The notes: a model not told the origin generated them from the sequence alone. Positions 27,669 through 41,692 are shown, counted from the stretch's first letter. The stretch: DNA of 64,000 nt from Pseudarthrobacter chlorophenolicus (GCF_000962805.1 NZ_JZTW01000006.1:168981-232980), one strand, 5' to 3'. A program made the numbers and translations.

Positions 27669-28826
27669 CTAGGCGTAGGCGTTGACCATGCGGACTGCGC
27701 CGCCGTCCACGCCCTTGGCGCCCTGGACGTAGTCCGGGCCGGACTTCACGATGGAATCCGAGTCCGCGGCGACGGTGCCCATCACCCAGGACGGCAGCCC
27801 GCGTTCGTTCAAACGCGCGACGGCGGCATCCGCTGCTTCGGGGGAGACGATGGCCACCATGCCCACGCCCAAGTTCAGGGTGCGTTCCAGGTCGGCCAGC
27901 GGCACGTTGCCAAGTTCGGAAACGAGCTTGAAGATGGCCGGCAGTTCCCACGTGGCGCGGTCCACGGTGGCTACCAGTCCCTGCGGCAGGACCCGGGCCA
28001 GGTTGGCGGCCAGGCCGCCACCCGTCACGTGGCTGAAGCCGTGGACCGCAGCAGAACCGGTGACGGGGAAGGTGCGGGCCAGGTCCAGGCAGTCGGCGGC
28101 GTAGACGCGGGTGGGCTCAAGCAGTTCTTCACCCAGGGTGCGGCCCAGTTCGGAGACCTGGCGGTCCAGGGCCCAGCCGGCGTGGTTGATCACGCGGCGG
28201 ACCAGCGAGTAGCCGTTGGAGTGCAGGCCGGAGGAGGCCATGCCGATCACAACGTCGCCCGCGCGGACACGGTCCGGTCCGAGCAGGGCGTCTGCCTCGA
28301 CGACGCCGGTGGCTGCACCGGCAACGTCGTATTCGTGCTCGCCCAGCAGGCCGGGGTGTTCTGCGGTTTCGCCGCCCACCAGGGCGGTGCCCGCCACTGA
28401 GCAGGCAGCGGCGATGCCGCGCACAATGCCGGCGATGCGCTCGGGAACCACCTTGCCGCAGGCGATGTAGTCGGTCATGAAGAGCGGTTCGGCGCCTACC
28501 ACGACGATGTCGTCCACCACCATGCCGACGAGGTCGAAGCCGATGGTGTCGTGGATGTCCATGGCCTGGGCGATGGCAACCTTCGTTCCCACACCGTCCG
28601 TGGAGGTGGCCAGCAGCGGCTTCTTGTAGGTCAGCAGCTTCGAGACGTCATAGAGGCCGGCGAAGCCGCCCACCCCGCCGATCACCGACGGGTTGTGGGT
28701 CGCCTTGATGGCGTCTTTCATGAGCTCGACGGCGCGGTCGCCGGCTTCGACATCGACGCCCGCGGAGGCGTAAGTGATGCCTGCCTTCCCTGATGCGGAA
28801 CCGGCGGCAGTGTTTGCGGAAGTCAT
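27669..28826 (-). CDS. purM: Phosphoribosylformylglycinamidine cyclo-ligase
   Basis: A 385-residue AIR synthetase, fifth step of purine synthesis: FGAM plus ATP gives AIR. Family marks are TYASAGVDVEAGDRAVELM near the N-terminus, GVGTKVAIAQAMDIHDTIGFDLVGMVVDDIV, GETAEHPG and GLHSNGYSLVR, followed by HVTGGGL. The N-terminal 15 residues are a low-complexity extension. The ATG overlaps the purF stop by 4 nt, so the two enzymes are cotranslated. Confidence 0.95.
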   Translation of the reverse strand: MTSANTAAGSASGKAGITYASAGVDVEAGDRAVELMKDAIKATHNPSVIGGVGGFAGLYDVSKLLTYKKPLLATSTDGVGTKVAIAQAMDIHDTIGFDLVGMVVDDIVVVGAEPLFMTDYIACGKVVPERIAGIVRGIAAACSVAGTALVGGETAEHPGLLGEHEYDVAGAATGVVEADALLGPDRVRAGDVVIGMASSGLHSNGYSLVRRVINHAGWALDRQVSELGRTLGEELLEPTRVYAADCLDLARTFPVTGSAAVHGFSHVTGGGLAANLARVLPQGLVATVDRATWELPAIFKLVSELGNVPLADLERTLNLGVGMVAIVSPEAADAAVARLNERGLPSWVMGTVAADSDSIVKSGPDYVQGAKGVDGGAVRMVNAYA

Positions 28827-30493
28827 ACGGACTCTTTCTTGTCAGTGCCTGCGGCGGCGTGTACGTCTGGCACCATGTCGGCGTCGGTCAGCAGGTTTTC
28901 AAACTCGGAGTCCGGGCCGGGATCGCAGCCGGTAGCGCCGGCCTTCCCGGCAGGATCTTCCTCGGAGTCGACGGCGAGGGCTGCGGTTTCGCCCGGCAGG
29001 GCGGACGGCGACGGCGGGAGGCCGCCGAGGTCGGTGCGTTCCAGGAGGTTCTTGCCCAGCTTGTCCGCGCCCGGCAGGGTAATCGGGTACTTGCCCGTAA
29101 AGCACGCGGTGCAGAGGCGTTCCCGGGGCTGGCGGGTTGCGCCGATCATGCCGTCCTCGGAGATGTAAGCCAGCGAGTCGGCGCCGATGGCCTGCGAAAT
29201 CTCTTCGATGGTGGCGCCGTTGGCGATGAGCTCCGCACGGGAGGCGAAGTCGATGCCGTAGAAGCAGGGCCACTGGACGGGAGGGGAGGAAATCTTGACG
29301 TGGACGGCGGCGGCGCCGGCTTCCCGCAGCATCCTGACGATGGCCCGCTGGGTGTTGCCGCGGACGATCGAGTCGTCCACCACCACCACGCGCTTGCCGC
29401 GGATCACGGACTCAAGGGCGTTGAGCTTGAGCCGGATACCCAGCTGGCGCAGCGTCTGGGAGGGCTGGATGAAGGTGCGGCCCACGTAGGAGTTCTTGAC
29501 GAAGCCGTGTGCGAACGGAATGCCCGATTCCTCGGCGTATCCCACGGCAGCGGGGGTGCCAGACTCCGGGACGGGGATGACGATGTCCGCTTCGTGGGTG
29601 TTTTCGCGGGCCAACTGGCGGCCCATCTCCACACGGGACTCGTAGACGGAACGGCCGGCAATCGCAGCGTCCGGACGGGCCAGGTAAACGTACTCGAAGA
29701 CGCAGCCGGCCGGAGTGGGCTCAGCGAACTTCTTGGACCGCACGCCTTCTTCGTCGATGGCGATAAATTCGCCGGGCTCGATCTCGCGGATGAAGCTGGC
29801 ACCCACGGTGGCAAGGGCGGACTGCTCGGAGGCCACTACCCAGCCCCGTTCCAGCCGGCCCAGGACCAGCGGGCGGATGCCATAGGTATCGCGGGCCGCG
29901 TAGAGGGTGCCTTCGTCCATGAAGACGAAGCAGAAGCCGCCCTTGATCTTGGGCAGGAGCTCGGTGGCGGTTTCCTCAAGGGTCTTGCCGGGCTCACCTT
30001 CCAGGAGGGCGGTGACCAGGGCGGTGTCCGAGGTGTTGCCCTGCTTCATTTCGCCGGTGAGCTGGCCGCCGTTGCGTTCAGTGATCATGGCGTTGAGCTC
30101 GGCGGTGTTGGTCAGGTTGCCGTTGTGCGCCAGGGCCACGGTGCCGGTGGAGGTGGCGCCGAGGGTGGGCTGGGCATTGGCCCAGTGGCTGGCTCCGGTG
30201 GTGGAGTAACGGCAGTGGCCCACGGCCAGGTGCCCGGTGAGGGTGTTCAGGGTTGTCTCGTCGAAGACCTGGGACACCAGCCCCATGTCCTTATAGACAT
30301 TGATCCGTTTGCCGTCACTGGTAGCAATACCAGCCGACTCCTGGCCACGGTGCTGCAGTGCGTACAGCCCGTAATAGGTTAGTTTTGCTACTTCTTCTCC
30401 GGGAGCCCAGACGCCGAAGACGCCACAAGCGTCCTGCGGGCCTTTTTCGCCGGGAAGAAGATCATGGGAAAGTTTTCCATCGCCGCGTGCCAC
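28823..30493 (-). CDS. purF: Amidophosphoribosyltransferase
   Basis: A 556-residue glutamine PRPP amidotransferase, the committed step of purine synthesis. The nucleophilic Cys after propeptide removal is in PQDACGVFGVW (C23 from the chosen start); the PRPP loop appears as VVVVDDSIVRGNTQ. Cys residues later in the protein could ligate an Fe-S cluster as in Bacillus-type enzymes (CTACFTGKYP). I chose the GTG at 30493: a -10-like GATAAT lies 6 nt upstream on the transcript, so an ATG at 30514 would fall upstream of transcription. The C-terminus carries an acidic extension of about 50 residues. Confidence 0.93.
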   Translation of the reverse strand: MARGDGKLSHDLLPGEKGPQDACGVFGVWAPGEEVAKLTYYGLYALQHRGQESAGIATSDGKRINVYKDMGLVSQVFDETTLNTLTGHLAVGHCRYSTTGASHWANAQPTLGATSTGTVALAHNGNLTNTAELNAMITERNGGQLTGEMKQGNTSDTALVTALLEGEPGKTLEETATELLPKIKGGFCFVFMDEGTLYAARDTYGIRPLVLGRLERGWVVASEQSALATVGASFIREIEPGEFIAIDEEGVRSKKFAEPTPAGCVFEYVYLARPDAAIAGRSVYESRVEMGRQLARENTHEADIVIPVPESGTPAAVGYAEESGIPFAHGFVKNSYVGRTFIQPSQTLRQLGIRLKLNALESVIRGKRVVVVDDSIVRGNTQRAIVRMLREAGAAAVHVKISSPPVQWPCFYGIDFASRAELIANGATIEEISQAIGADSLAYISEDGMIGATRQPRERLCTACFTGKYPITLPGADKLGKNLLERTDLGGLPPSPSALPGETAALAVDSEEDPAGKAGATGCDPGPDSEFENLLTDADMVPDVHAAAGTDKKESV

Positions 30494-30499
30494 TGATCG

Positions 30500-30505
30500 A
30501 TTATC
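30500..30505 (-). promoter_or_regulatory. Candidate -10 element of purF (leaderless start)
   Basis: GATAAT on the minus strand ends 6 nt before GTG 30493. A transcript starting at the usual distance would begin at the GTG itself. No Shine-Dalgarno is present before the GTG. Confidence 0.4.
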
Positions 30506-30597
30506 GCACGACATGGGGTAGGACTTTTTCCCGCTCCCCTTTGTGACCCGGCAGCGTCACGCACCCGGATGCCGGGGCGTGCTGCCGGTGGCAGGGG

Positions 30598-30912
30598 TCA
30601 CGCCTGCGGGTTTGTGTCCGGCGCGGAGTCAGGGACGGATTCGACGACGGCGCGCTGCTGCCTGCGGACGCTTCGGCGGTCCAGGACCAGGGCCAGGACA
30701 GCGCCGAGGATCGCTCCGCCGGCACCGAAAGTGATCATGAGGAAGCCAAAAACAGCGCCCGGATCGAAGTCCTCATCCGCAGGCACGCCGAATGCCGCAA
30801 TTGCAGCTGCTGCGAAGCCCACCAGCGCGCCCAGCACCAGGAACGGTACGAATTTGGGGGCCCGGCGGACGGTTACCTCGCGCCGCTCGGCGGGGGGTTG
30901 GTTCGAAGACAT
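30598..30912 (-). CDS. Small two-helix membrane protein, unknown function
   Basis: A 104-residue protein with two hydrophobic segments, VPFLVLGALVGFAAAAIAAFGV and FGFLMITFGAGGAILGAVLALVL, separated by an acidic loop (PADEDFDPG), and a basic C-terminal stretch DRRSVRRQQR. This resembles the DUF2530/DUF1049-like two-helix proteins of actinobacteria, but I cannot assign a family with confidence. ATG 30912 follows GCTGGATGG, a weak ribosome binding site. It lies upstream of purF on the same strand. Confidence 0.65.
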   Translation of the reverse strand: MSSNQPPAERREVTVRRAPKFVPFLVLGALVGFAAAAIAAFGVPADEDFDPGAVFGFLMITFGAGGAILGAVLALVLDRRSVRRQQRAVVESVPDSAPDTNPQA

Positions 30913-30931
30913 GCCATCCAGCCTACTGCCG

Positions 30932-30955
30932 GAGTTTTCGGGCACATAACGGGAC
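30932..30955. repeat. Lone half of palindromic element A
   Basis: GAGTTTTCGGGCACATAACG followed by GGAC matches the left arm of element A (2933-2956) with two mismatches. The opposite arm is absent. It looks like a decayed or recombined copy. Confidence 0.6.
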
Positions 30956-31026
30956 CGTGCCCGCACGGCTGCCGATAAGTCCAGGAAGCACCAGGGGACG
31001 TCGAAGGACAGTGCCGCTGGCCTGAA

Positions 31027-31068
31027 ACTGATATATCTATTGACACCAACTGTGGTCGCTGTCATATT
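31027..31068 (+). promoter_or_regulatory. Promoter of mscR operon with TGATATATC box
   Basis: TTGACA (31040-31045), 17 nt, CATATT (31063-31068) is a good sigma-70-type promoter. Its -35 is directly overlapped by ACTGATATATCTAT (31027-31040), the same box seen in front of moeA, purU/gntR and the 91-residue gene. A repressor bound there would block RNA polymerase. The leader to the mscR ATG is about 150 nt. Confidence 0.7.
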
Positions 31069-31227
31069 TTCAAGTAGCACTATGTGCGCCGCGTTGTGTA
31101 ATGCGCAATTTAGCAGGCGTGGATGGCGTACTGCACCGGGCGGGCATTAACCGTGTTGCGTCGGCTAGATTGGCAATTGGTGCCGACTCACCGGATCCCG
31201 CCGGATCCAGGAAAGGAACACAGAACG

Positions 31228-32328
31228 ATGGTTCACAAAGTTCAAGCTGTCATTGCCCGTGAGAAGAACGCTCCGGTGTCGCTGGAGACCATCCTGGTCC
31301 CGGATCCGGGCCCGGGTGAGGCGTTGGTGGACATCCTGACCTGCGGCGTATGCCACACCGACCTGCACTACAAGCAGGGCGGCATTGGCGATGACTTCCC
31401 CTACCTGCTGGGCCACGAGGCTACCGGCGTGGTCAGCGCCGTCGGCGAGGGCGTCACCGAGGTGGCCCCGGGCGACCGGGTGATCCTGAACTGGCGTGCC
31501 GTGTGCGGCCAGTGCCGCGCCTGTGCCAAGGGCCAGCCGCAGTACTGCTTCAACACCGCGAATGCCACCCAGAAGATGACCCTTGAGGACGGCACCGAAC
31601 TGTCTCCCGCGCTGGGCATCGGGGCGTTCGCTGAAAAGACACTCGTTGCCGCCGGGCAGTGCACCAAGGTGGATCCCGAGGCTGATGCTGCAGCCGTAGG
31701 CCTGCTGGGCTGCGGCGTGATGGCCGGCATCGGCGCCGCCATCAACACCGGTGAGGTCAAGCGCGGAGAATCCGTGGCAGTCATCGGCTGCGGCGGCGTT
31801 GGCATCGCGGCGATCGCCGGTGCCAAGCTCGCCGGCGCCACGACCATCATCGCCGTGGACATCGACAGCAACAAGATCGAAATGGCCAAGAAGCTCGGTG
31901 CGACCCACGGGGTGAACTCCAAGGAAGAGGATGCCGTCGAGGCCATCCGGGCCCTCACGGGAGGCAACGGAGCGGACGTGGTGATTGACGCCGTCGGCCG
32001 TCCCGAAACGTACAAGCAGGCCTTCTATGCCCGTGACCTCGCCGGCCGCGTGGTCCTGGTGGGCGTCCCGACGCCGGAGATGACGCTGGACCTGCCGCTG
32101 CTGGACGTCTTTGGCCGCGGCGGCTCCCTGAAGTCCTCCTGGTACGGCGACTGCCTGCCCTCCCGCGATTTCCCCATGCTGGTGTCCCACTACAAGCAGG
32201 GCAACCTGGACCTGGACGCCTTCGTGTCCGAACGGATCACCATCGACCAGGTGGAGGAGGCCTTCGGCAAGATGCATGAGGGCAAGGTCCTGCGTTCCGT
32301 CGTCGAACTCCCCGTGGCGGCCTCCTGA
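31228..32328 (+). CDS. mscR: S-(hydroxymethyl)mycothiol dehydrogenase (formaldehyde dehydrogenase)
   Basis: A 366-residue zinc alcohol dehydrogenase of class III type that uses mycothiol instead of glutathione. It oxidises S-hydroxymethyl-mycothiol, formed from formaldehyde, to S-formyl-mycothiol with NAD+. The catalytic zinc Cys is in [12 protein letters not shown] and the His in [10 protein letters not shown]; structural zinc Cys are in [15 protein letters not shown]; the NAD motif is [15 protein letters not shown] 31228 is preceded by AGGAAAGGAA. The next gene overlaps (TGATG). It removes formaldehyde released by demethylation of betaine products. Confidence 0.92.
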   Translation: MVHKVQAVIAREKNAPVSLETILVPDPGPGEALVDILTCGVCHTDLHYKQGGIGDDFPYLLGHEATGVVSAVGEGVTEVAPGDRVILNWRAVCGQCRACAKGQPQYCFNTANATQKMTLEDGTELSPALGIGAFAEKTLVAAGQCTKVDPEADAAAVGLLGCGVMAGIGAAINTGEVKRGESVAVIGCGGVGIAAIAGAKLAGATTIIAVDIDSNKIEMAKKLGATHGVNSKEEDAVEAIRALTGGNGADVVIDAVGRPETYKQAFYARDLAGRVVLVGVPTPEMTLDLPLLDVFGRGGSLKSSWYGDCLPSRDFPMLVSHYKQGNLDLDAFVSERITIDQVEEAFGKMHEGKVLRSVVELPVAAS

Positions 32329-32948
32329 TGGGCGTCACCGTCGAGAACCTGGTCACCTCGGGCACGTTTTCGCTCGACGGCGGTACCTGGGACGTGGACA
32401 ACAACGTCTGGATCGTGGGCAACGACGAAGAATGCGTGATCATCGATTCCCCGCATGATGCCGCTGCCATCATCAACCAGGTCAAGGGCCGCACGGTCAA
32501 GGCCATCCTGCTCACCCACGCGCACAACGACCACATCGGCGCTGCCCGCGAGGTGGCCGGGGCCGTAGGCGCACCGATCATCCTGAACCGGGAAGACCTG
32601 GTCCTCTGGGAGCAGGAATACCCGGACGCCACCCCGGACCAGTACCACGTGGACGGCGACGAGTTCGAGGTGGGCGGCGCGGTGCTCAAGGCCATCCACA
32701 CGCCGGGCCACTCGCCGGGATCCACCTGCTTCTACCTGGAAAGCGAAGGCACGGTGTTCACAGGGGACACCCTGTTCAACGGGGGACCGGGTGCCACTGG
32801 CCGCTCGTACAGCGACTACCCCACCATCCTTACCTCCATCCGCGAACGGCTGCTGACCCTGCCGGCCGAAACGGTGGTCCGCACCGGCCATGGTGACAAC
32901 ACCACCATCGCCGCCGAACAGGAAACCCTGGCCAAGATCGCGGAGTAG
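32328..32948 (+). CDS. MBL-fold hydrolase, candidate S-formylmycothiol hydrolase
   Basis: A 206-residue metallo-beta-lactamase-fold protein with LTHAHNDHIGAAREV (H-x-H-x-D-H), HTPGHSPGSTCFYL, VFTGDTLFNGGPG and RTGHGDNTTI, a complete dinuclear metal site of the glyoxalase II kind. It overlaps mscR by one base (TGATG), an arrangement conserved in mycothiol producers. The likely job is to hydrolyse S-formylmycothiol to formate and mycothiol, completing formaldehyde oxidation; this rests on context and fold. Confidence 0.85.
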   Translation: MGVTVENLVTSGTFSLDGGTWDVDNNVWIVGNDEECVIIDSPHDAAAIINQVKGRTVKAILLTHAHNDHIGAAREVAGAVGAPIILNREDLVLWEQEYPDATPDQYHVDGDEFEVGGAVLKAIHTPGHSPGSTCFYLESEGTVFTGDTLFNGGPGATGRSYSDYPTILTSIRERLLTLPAETVVRTGHGDNTTIAAEQETLAKIAE

Positions 32949-32972
32949 GCGCAGTCCAGAAAAGCGCGCAGT

Positions 32973-33004
32973 GGGGGCGTGCCGGGAAACGCCGGCACGC
33001 CCCC
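32973..33004. terminator. Strong GC hairpin between the MBL gene and fdhF-like gene
   Basis: A perfect 13-bp stem (32973-32985 with 32992-33004, GGGGGCGTGCCGG and complement) with a 6-nt loop. No U run follows, so it may be a partial terminator or an mRNA stability element that sets the ratio between mscR and the Mo enzyme. Confidence 0.55.
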
Positions 33005-33046
33005 CTCAGCAATTGATCAACAAATGCCGGCAAGGAAGTTGGAACG

Positions 33047-35401
<2,355 letters not shown>

Positions 35402-35435
35402 GTTTACCGAGCCCCCACCCCGTTGACGCCACGCG

Positions 35436-35476
35436 ATGGCGGCATCCCGGCCGTTCCGGGGTGCCGCCATTGTTTT
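35436..35476. terminator. Terminator at the fdhF-like / HNH convergent junction
   Basis: ATGGCGGCA-t-CCCGG (35436-35450) pairs with CCGGG-g-TGCCGCCAT (35456-35470), followed by TGTTTT on the plus strand. It ends the Mo-enzyme transcript and lies just before the end of the convergent HNH gene. Confidence 0.8.
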
Positions 35477-35490
35477 GCCCCACGGCAGTG

Positions 35491-36987
35491 TTAGCCGTAG
35501 GCGCTCAGGCATTGCCCCAGGGCATCCTCCCAAGGTGATCCGCGGTGGCGAATAAGGTCGGTGGCCCCGGTTTTCAGCTGCTTCGGACGGTGGGGTGGTT
35601 CCCAGTCCTGGTGTTCGCTTGCGTAGTGCCGGCCGCTGGGTGAGGTCCAGCCGGGTGGTTTGTTCCGGCCTGCGGGGGTGGGTTTCCATCCGGTGGTGTG
35701 GCGGAGTTTGTGGTGTTTGGGGCAGGGCTGGCCGAGGTTGCTGATCCCGGTGGTGCCGCCGTTGGCCCAGGAGAGGATGTGGTCGGCGTCGTTGTCCAGG
35801 GAATGGTTGCTGCAGCCGGGGAACGGGCATTTACCATCCCGCATCCGCAGCCAAGCCCGCATCGCGCCGGTGACCCGGTAACCGGTCCGCCCGATTTCCA
35901 GCGGCGCCCCGTCCCGCGGATCCACCAGCACCCGGTAGAACGACCCGGCACCATCGGCCACCAACGCCCTGGCCATGGAGGGCGGGATGGGGCCGTACCC
36001 GTCCAGGATGGCCGGTTCATCGGTCAGGCCCATCAGCGAGAACACCGGGACGGTGACCAGGACTTGGGCACGGATCGGTGCAGACACCCCGCCGGCAACG
36101 GCACCAGCCGCGGCGCCGGCCATGGCGCCGGAGCCGTCGCTGTCCGGGCGGGTGCGGTTGGTAGCGCCGGGTGCGGGGTAGGTGGCGAGCAGGGCTGTGG
36201 CGTAGTTGTCGGCGCGGAGTTGGGCGAGGGTGCGCGGCTCATCGGTGCCTTGCAGGGACCGGGCTTCGGAGGTGAGACGGTCCCAGACCGCCGAAGCCTG
36301 GCAGGCCGGCAGGTACGCGGACAGCCAGGCCATCCCGTCGCGGTCCGGCCGGTACTCCACCCGCCGCTCCGCCACACCCTTGGCGTGCCGGGCCTCGATA
36401 CTCTCGGTGTGGTGGCGTTCGCGCCAGGTGCGGGCCTTGACCCGGAAGCGGTGCGCCGGCAACTCCCCGACCGGGCAACCGGCCGCCGCGTCCGGGGCGC
36501 ACGGGTTCAGGAAATGCGCTTCCAACGCCGCGGCGCCCACAGTGTCTAGACCGGCTGCTTCGTCGGCCATCACCACCGCGTGCCCCCAGGACAGCGCCCC
36601 GGCCTGCAGACCGGCCAACGTGAGCGGCAGCGTGGCGACCAGGGCGTGGGAGGTGGCCAGGAACGATGATGCGGCCCGCGGACCCAGCGCCAGGACGCAG
36701 CCGACCTCTGCCGCGGCCGACATCTCCTGCGAATGCGCCGGTACCACCGGGCCCGCCACCGCGCTGGCACTCTCGGCATACGCCACCGCGGCCTTCGCCT
36801 TCAAACCAGCGACCCTGGCCTCCACCGCCCGGGCGCCGGCCAGGACGTCCAAGCACCCGCCCGCCAACCCAGCCAACGGATCGGCCGCAGAGAACGGCTC
36901 GCAACCGGCACCATCCACCTCCGCGTTCAGCACGGCAAGGGCAGCATCGATCTCCTCCAACGCCCTCACCACCGCCGACTTCCCCAT
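35491..36987 (-). CDS. DUF222 - HNH endonuclease domain protein
   Basis: A 498-residue protein with an N-terminal DUF222 region and a C-terminal HNH nuclease domain: CPFPGCSNHSLDNDADHILSWANGGTT then CPKHHKLRHTTGW, i.e. two Cys pairs for zinc and the H-N-H metal site. Such proteins occur in many copies in Arthrobacter, Mycobacterium (13E12 family) and relatives; their role and mobility are unclear. MGKSAVVRALEEID (ATG 36987) is taken as start; the open frame extends 11 codons further. The gene is flanked on its upstream side by two copies of element B. Confidence 0.82.
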   Translation of the reverse strand: MGKSAVVRALEEIDAALAVLNAEVDGAGCEPFSAADPLAGLAGGCLDVLAGARAVEARVAGLKAKAAVAYAESASAVAGPVVPAHSQEMSAAAEVGCVLALGPRAASSFLATSHALVATLPLTLAGLQAGALSWGHAVVMADEAAGLDTVGAAALEAHFLNPCAPDAAAGCPVGELPAHRFRVKARTWRERHHTESIEARHAKGVAERRVEYRPDRDGMAWLSAYLPACQASAVWDRLTSEARSLQGTDEPRTLAQLRADNYATALLATYPAPGATNRTRPDSDGSGAMAGAAAGAVAGGVSAPIRAQVLVTVPVFSLMGLTDEPAILDGYGPIPPSMARALVADGAGSFYRVLVDPRDGAPLEIGRTGYRVTGAMRAWLRMRDGKCPFPGCSNHSLDNDADHILSWANGGTTGISNLGQPCPKHHKLRHTTGWKPTPAGRNKPPGWTSPSGRHYASEHQDWEPPHRPKQLKTGATDLIRHRGSPWEDALGQCLSAYG

Positions 36988-37031
36988 AACCGAACTATGG
37001 CAAAGGGGTACGACATTCAAGGGACCAACAG

Positions 37032-37076
37032 GGTTTCGACAAGCTCAACCACCGGGTTTCGACAAGCTCAACCACC
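37032..37076. repeat. Element B, two direct copies
   Basis: Two head-to-tail 22-bp units beginning GGTTTCGACAAGC at 37032-37053 and 37055-37076. The unit is the same as each arm of the palindrome at 6009-6059. Here it cannot form the long stem because both copies point the same way. Confidence 0.85.
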
Positions 37077-37123
37077 GCAACGGGCGTCGACCGGATCAAC
37101 CTCGGGGCAGGGACAAACAGCGC

Positions 37124-37167
37124 AAAAAGGTGGTTGGGCCTGCCGGTCTCAAGCAGGCCCAACCACC
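37124..37167 (-). terminator. Intrinsic terminator of the second dimethylglycine-oxidase-like gene
   Basis: A perfect 15-bp stem (37129-37143 with 37153-37167). On the minus strand it is followed by TTTTT (complement of 37124-37128). It lies about 20 nt after the stop codon at 37187. Confidence 0.9.
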
Positions 37168-37186
37168 CTGGGGGGGCGAAAGAGAA

Positions 37187-39751
<2,565 letters not shown>

Positions 39752-39753
39752 CT

Positions 39754-39782
39754 ATGAGCAACGTGCATCACCATATGCAACA
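39754..39782 (-). promoter_or_regulatory. 29-bp tandem TGTTGC operator, site 1
   Basis: On the minus strand the site starts TGTTGCATA and ends GTTGCTCAT, with the two GTTG cores 19 bp apart. It is 60 nt upstream of the oxidoreductase start. It matches site 2 (41518-41546) at most positions, including GCA before the second GTTG. Confidence 0.65.
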
Positions 39783-39859
39783 CGGTGGCGCAGCTCACAT
39801 CAGATGTCAAGGGGTTACCGCTTTATTGCGTCGCTGCGGGTGTGAAGCAGGCAAAGCAG

Positions 39860-39893
39860 GGAGGCCCCCGCCGCGGCTGCGGCGGGGGCCTCC
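39860..39893 (-). terminator. Hairpin after the MFS permease gene
   Basis: A perfect 15-bp GC stem (39860-39874 with 39879-39893, GGAGGCCCCCGCCGC and complement) with a GGCT loop, 30 nt after the MFS stop. No U run follows on either strand. Confidence 0.6.
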
Positions 39894-39922
39894 AAGCTCG
39901 ATGTAATCGGGCAGTCCAGGGA

Positions 39923-41329
39923 TCAGTGGGAGAAATCTGATGAGATCTCGGCGAGGGTGCGCCCCTTTGTCTCAGGGGCGAGCCACTGCGAGAGGACGGC
40001 GCCGAGCAGTGCGACGGCTGCGGCTACCACCATGCTGGGACCCATGCCGATGTTGCTGATGGCCCACGGCAAAGCGAAGGTGCCGAGCGCTGCTCCGATG
40101 CGGCTGAAGGCCGCGGCGAAGCCCATGCCGATGCCGCGCAGGTGGCCGGGGAAGACCTCGGCCGGATAGACCTGGGTCATCGTGGTGTAGCCGGCGTTGA
40201 AGAAGGAGAAGGCGAGGAACAGGACCAGAATGAGGATCGCCGGTGCGTCCGCCCAGACTCCGATAACCAGCAGGATGCCTGCGCAGAGCCACTGCCCGGG
40301 CACGGTGAGGATTCGGCGGCCGAGCCTGTCAATCAGAAGCACGCTGGTGACGACACCCGCGGCCGCAAGTGCGGAGAGTCCGACTCCGCCGGCCCAGCCG
40401 CCGCCGAAGCCGAATTGGGTGAGCACATCGTCGGCGAAGGTTGCGATCGCGAAGTACGGAGTGACAGCGCAGAACCAGAAACCCGAGGTGAAGACGGTGG
40501 CGCGCCAGTTCTCCTTCGAAAACAGCATTCCGATGGAGGCGCCCTTGATTTTGGTCCTGTTCTTCGCGGCCTGGGCCTCCTGGATCATCCTGAGGTCGAT
40601 CTCCTCGGTGATGCTGTTTTTCATCTCCGGAGACTCGACGTACTTGTGCGCGATCTCGAGTGCTTCCTCCCGCCGTCCCTTGGTGATGAGCCAGCTCGGC
40701 GATTCGGGCAGGCCCAGGCGGGCAATGAACAGGACGAGCGCAAGTATGGTGCTGGTTCCGATGACGACGCGCCAGGGGGTGCCGGCGTCGTGCAGGAGCG
40801 TGCCAACAATGAACGCCACCATGAAACCGACGTACCAGGCGATCAGGGTCAGCCCGAGCAGACGCCCGCGGAGCTTGGGAGGGGAGAACTCCGACAGCAA
40901 GGGCCCGCCGATTGAGTACTCTCCGCCGATCGCCACGCCCATGAAGAACCGGATGATGACCAGCTGGATGACGGCCCCGTCTCCGGAGGTTATGAAGAAT
41001 TGGGCCGCGGAGGCTGCCAGGAACAGTCCCATGTCCACGAGGAACATGGGCTTGCGTCCGAACTTGTCAGTAGCCCAGCCGGCCAGCGGGGAACCCACGA
41101 AGATGCCAACCAGCGGGCCAGCAGCGATCAGGCCGAGCGATAATGCGTCGAGCTGGAGGTCGGTCCGCATGAGCCCGGCGACGGGACCGATGATCCCCAG
41201 GATGTAACCGTCGAGGAACATCCCGCCGATGAAGACAGCGACGAGCCGAATCATGAAGCGGCGTTTGAACGCGGAGCTGGTCGCTTCTGCCCTGCTTTGA
41301 TCGATGGTGCTGCCACCTTGGATTGTCAT
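39923..41329 (-). CDS. MFS metabolite:H+ symporter-type permease
   Basis: A 468-residue 12-helix transporter of the sugar/metabolite:H+ symporter branch. Loop 2-3 carries GWATDKFGRKPMFLVDMG (motif A), helix 4 region FFMGVAIGGEYSIGG, and the 6-7 end GLPESPSWLITKGR. Related carriers move carnitine, betaine, niacin or aromatic acids. Its promoter has the same 29-bp element as the neighbouring dimethylglycine-oxidase-like gene, so it probably imports that enzyme's substrate or a precursor such as betaine or dimethylglycine; this is inference. ATG 41329 has AAGGA upstream; the frame is open a further 26 codons without support. Confidence 0.85.
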   Translation of the reverse strand: MTIQGGSTIDQSRAEATSSAFKRRFMIRLVAVFIGGMFLDGYILGIIGPVAGLMRTDLQLDALSLGLIAAGPLVGIFVGSPLAGWATDKFGRKPMFLVDMGLFLAASAAQFFITSGDGAVIQLVIIRFFMGVAIGGEYSIGGPLLSEFSPPKLRGRLLGLTLIAWYVGFMVAFIVGTLLHDAGTPWRVVIGTSTILALVLFIARLGLPESPSWLITKGRREEALEIAHKYVESPEMKNSITEEIDLRMIQEAQAAKNRTKIKGASIGMLFSKENWRATVFTSGFWFCAVTPYFAIATFADDVLTQFGFGGGWAGGVGLSALAAAGVVTSVLLIDRLGRRILTVPGQWLCAGILLVIGVWADAPAILILVLFLAFSFFNAGYTTMTQVYPAEVFPGHLRGIGMGFAAAFSRIGAALGTFALPWAISNIGMGPSMVVAAAVALLGAVLSQWLAPETKGRTLAEISSDFSH

Positions 41330-41692
41330 CAACAGTTCCTTCGGGTTTTGTTGCGGGAGCGGGATGCTCACCGCAGCAGGGGCCGCTGGGAAACTGGGTT
41401 CCTCCAACTGCGGCCACCGCAGGTCGGTTTCTCGTTGGGAGTGATCGCGTCCCAGTTACCGCAGCCCGGTGCCGCGGAGTGGGAAGTACGCGGATCTGAG
41501 AAGTTCTTCGTTCCGGGATGATCAACATGCTTCGTCTTATGCAACAAAACAGTGCGTCAGGTCACACCGGTTGTCAAGAAGATGTCGGCTGGCATTTGCG
41601 GCGTTTAACGCCTGCGGCCGCCGAAAAAAGGGCAGCAACAATCGCGCCCCCTCCCTCGCGGGAGTGGCCGGCTTGAAAGGCGACGCGGGGCG
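41330..41692. other. Intergenic region between the MFS gene and fdhD
   Basis: About 360 nt with no supported gene. It holds the 29-bp operator (41518-41546) and the MFS promoter on the minus strand, and the 3' flank of fdhD. A GC-rich stretch (41600-41695) has short inverted repeats but no clear terminator. Confidence 0.4.
41518..41546 (-). promoter_or_regulatory. 29-bp tandem TGTTGC operator, site 2
   Basis: On the minus strand the site starts TGTTGCATA and ends GTTGATCAT, cores 19 bp apart, 189 nt upstream of the MFS start. The middle GA-GCA block is shared with site 1. Confidence 0.65.

Noticed and set aside
28793..30382. A 529-codon open frame opposite purF
   Set aside because: Antisense shadow of a clearly identified enzyme.
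35491..36987. DUF222-HNH gene as part of an active mobile element
   Set aside because: No terminal inverted repeats, target duplications or intron structure are visible; it looks like an ordinary chromosomal member of a large family.
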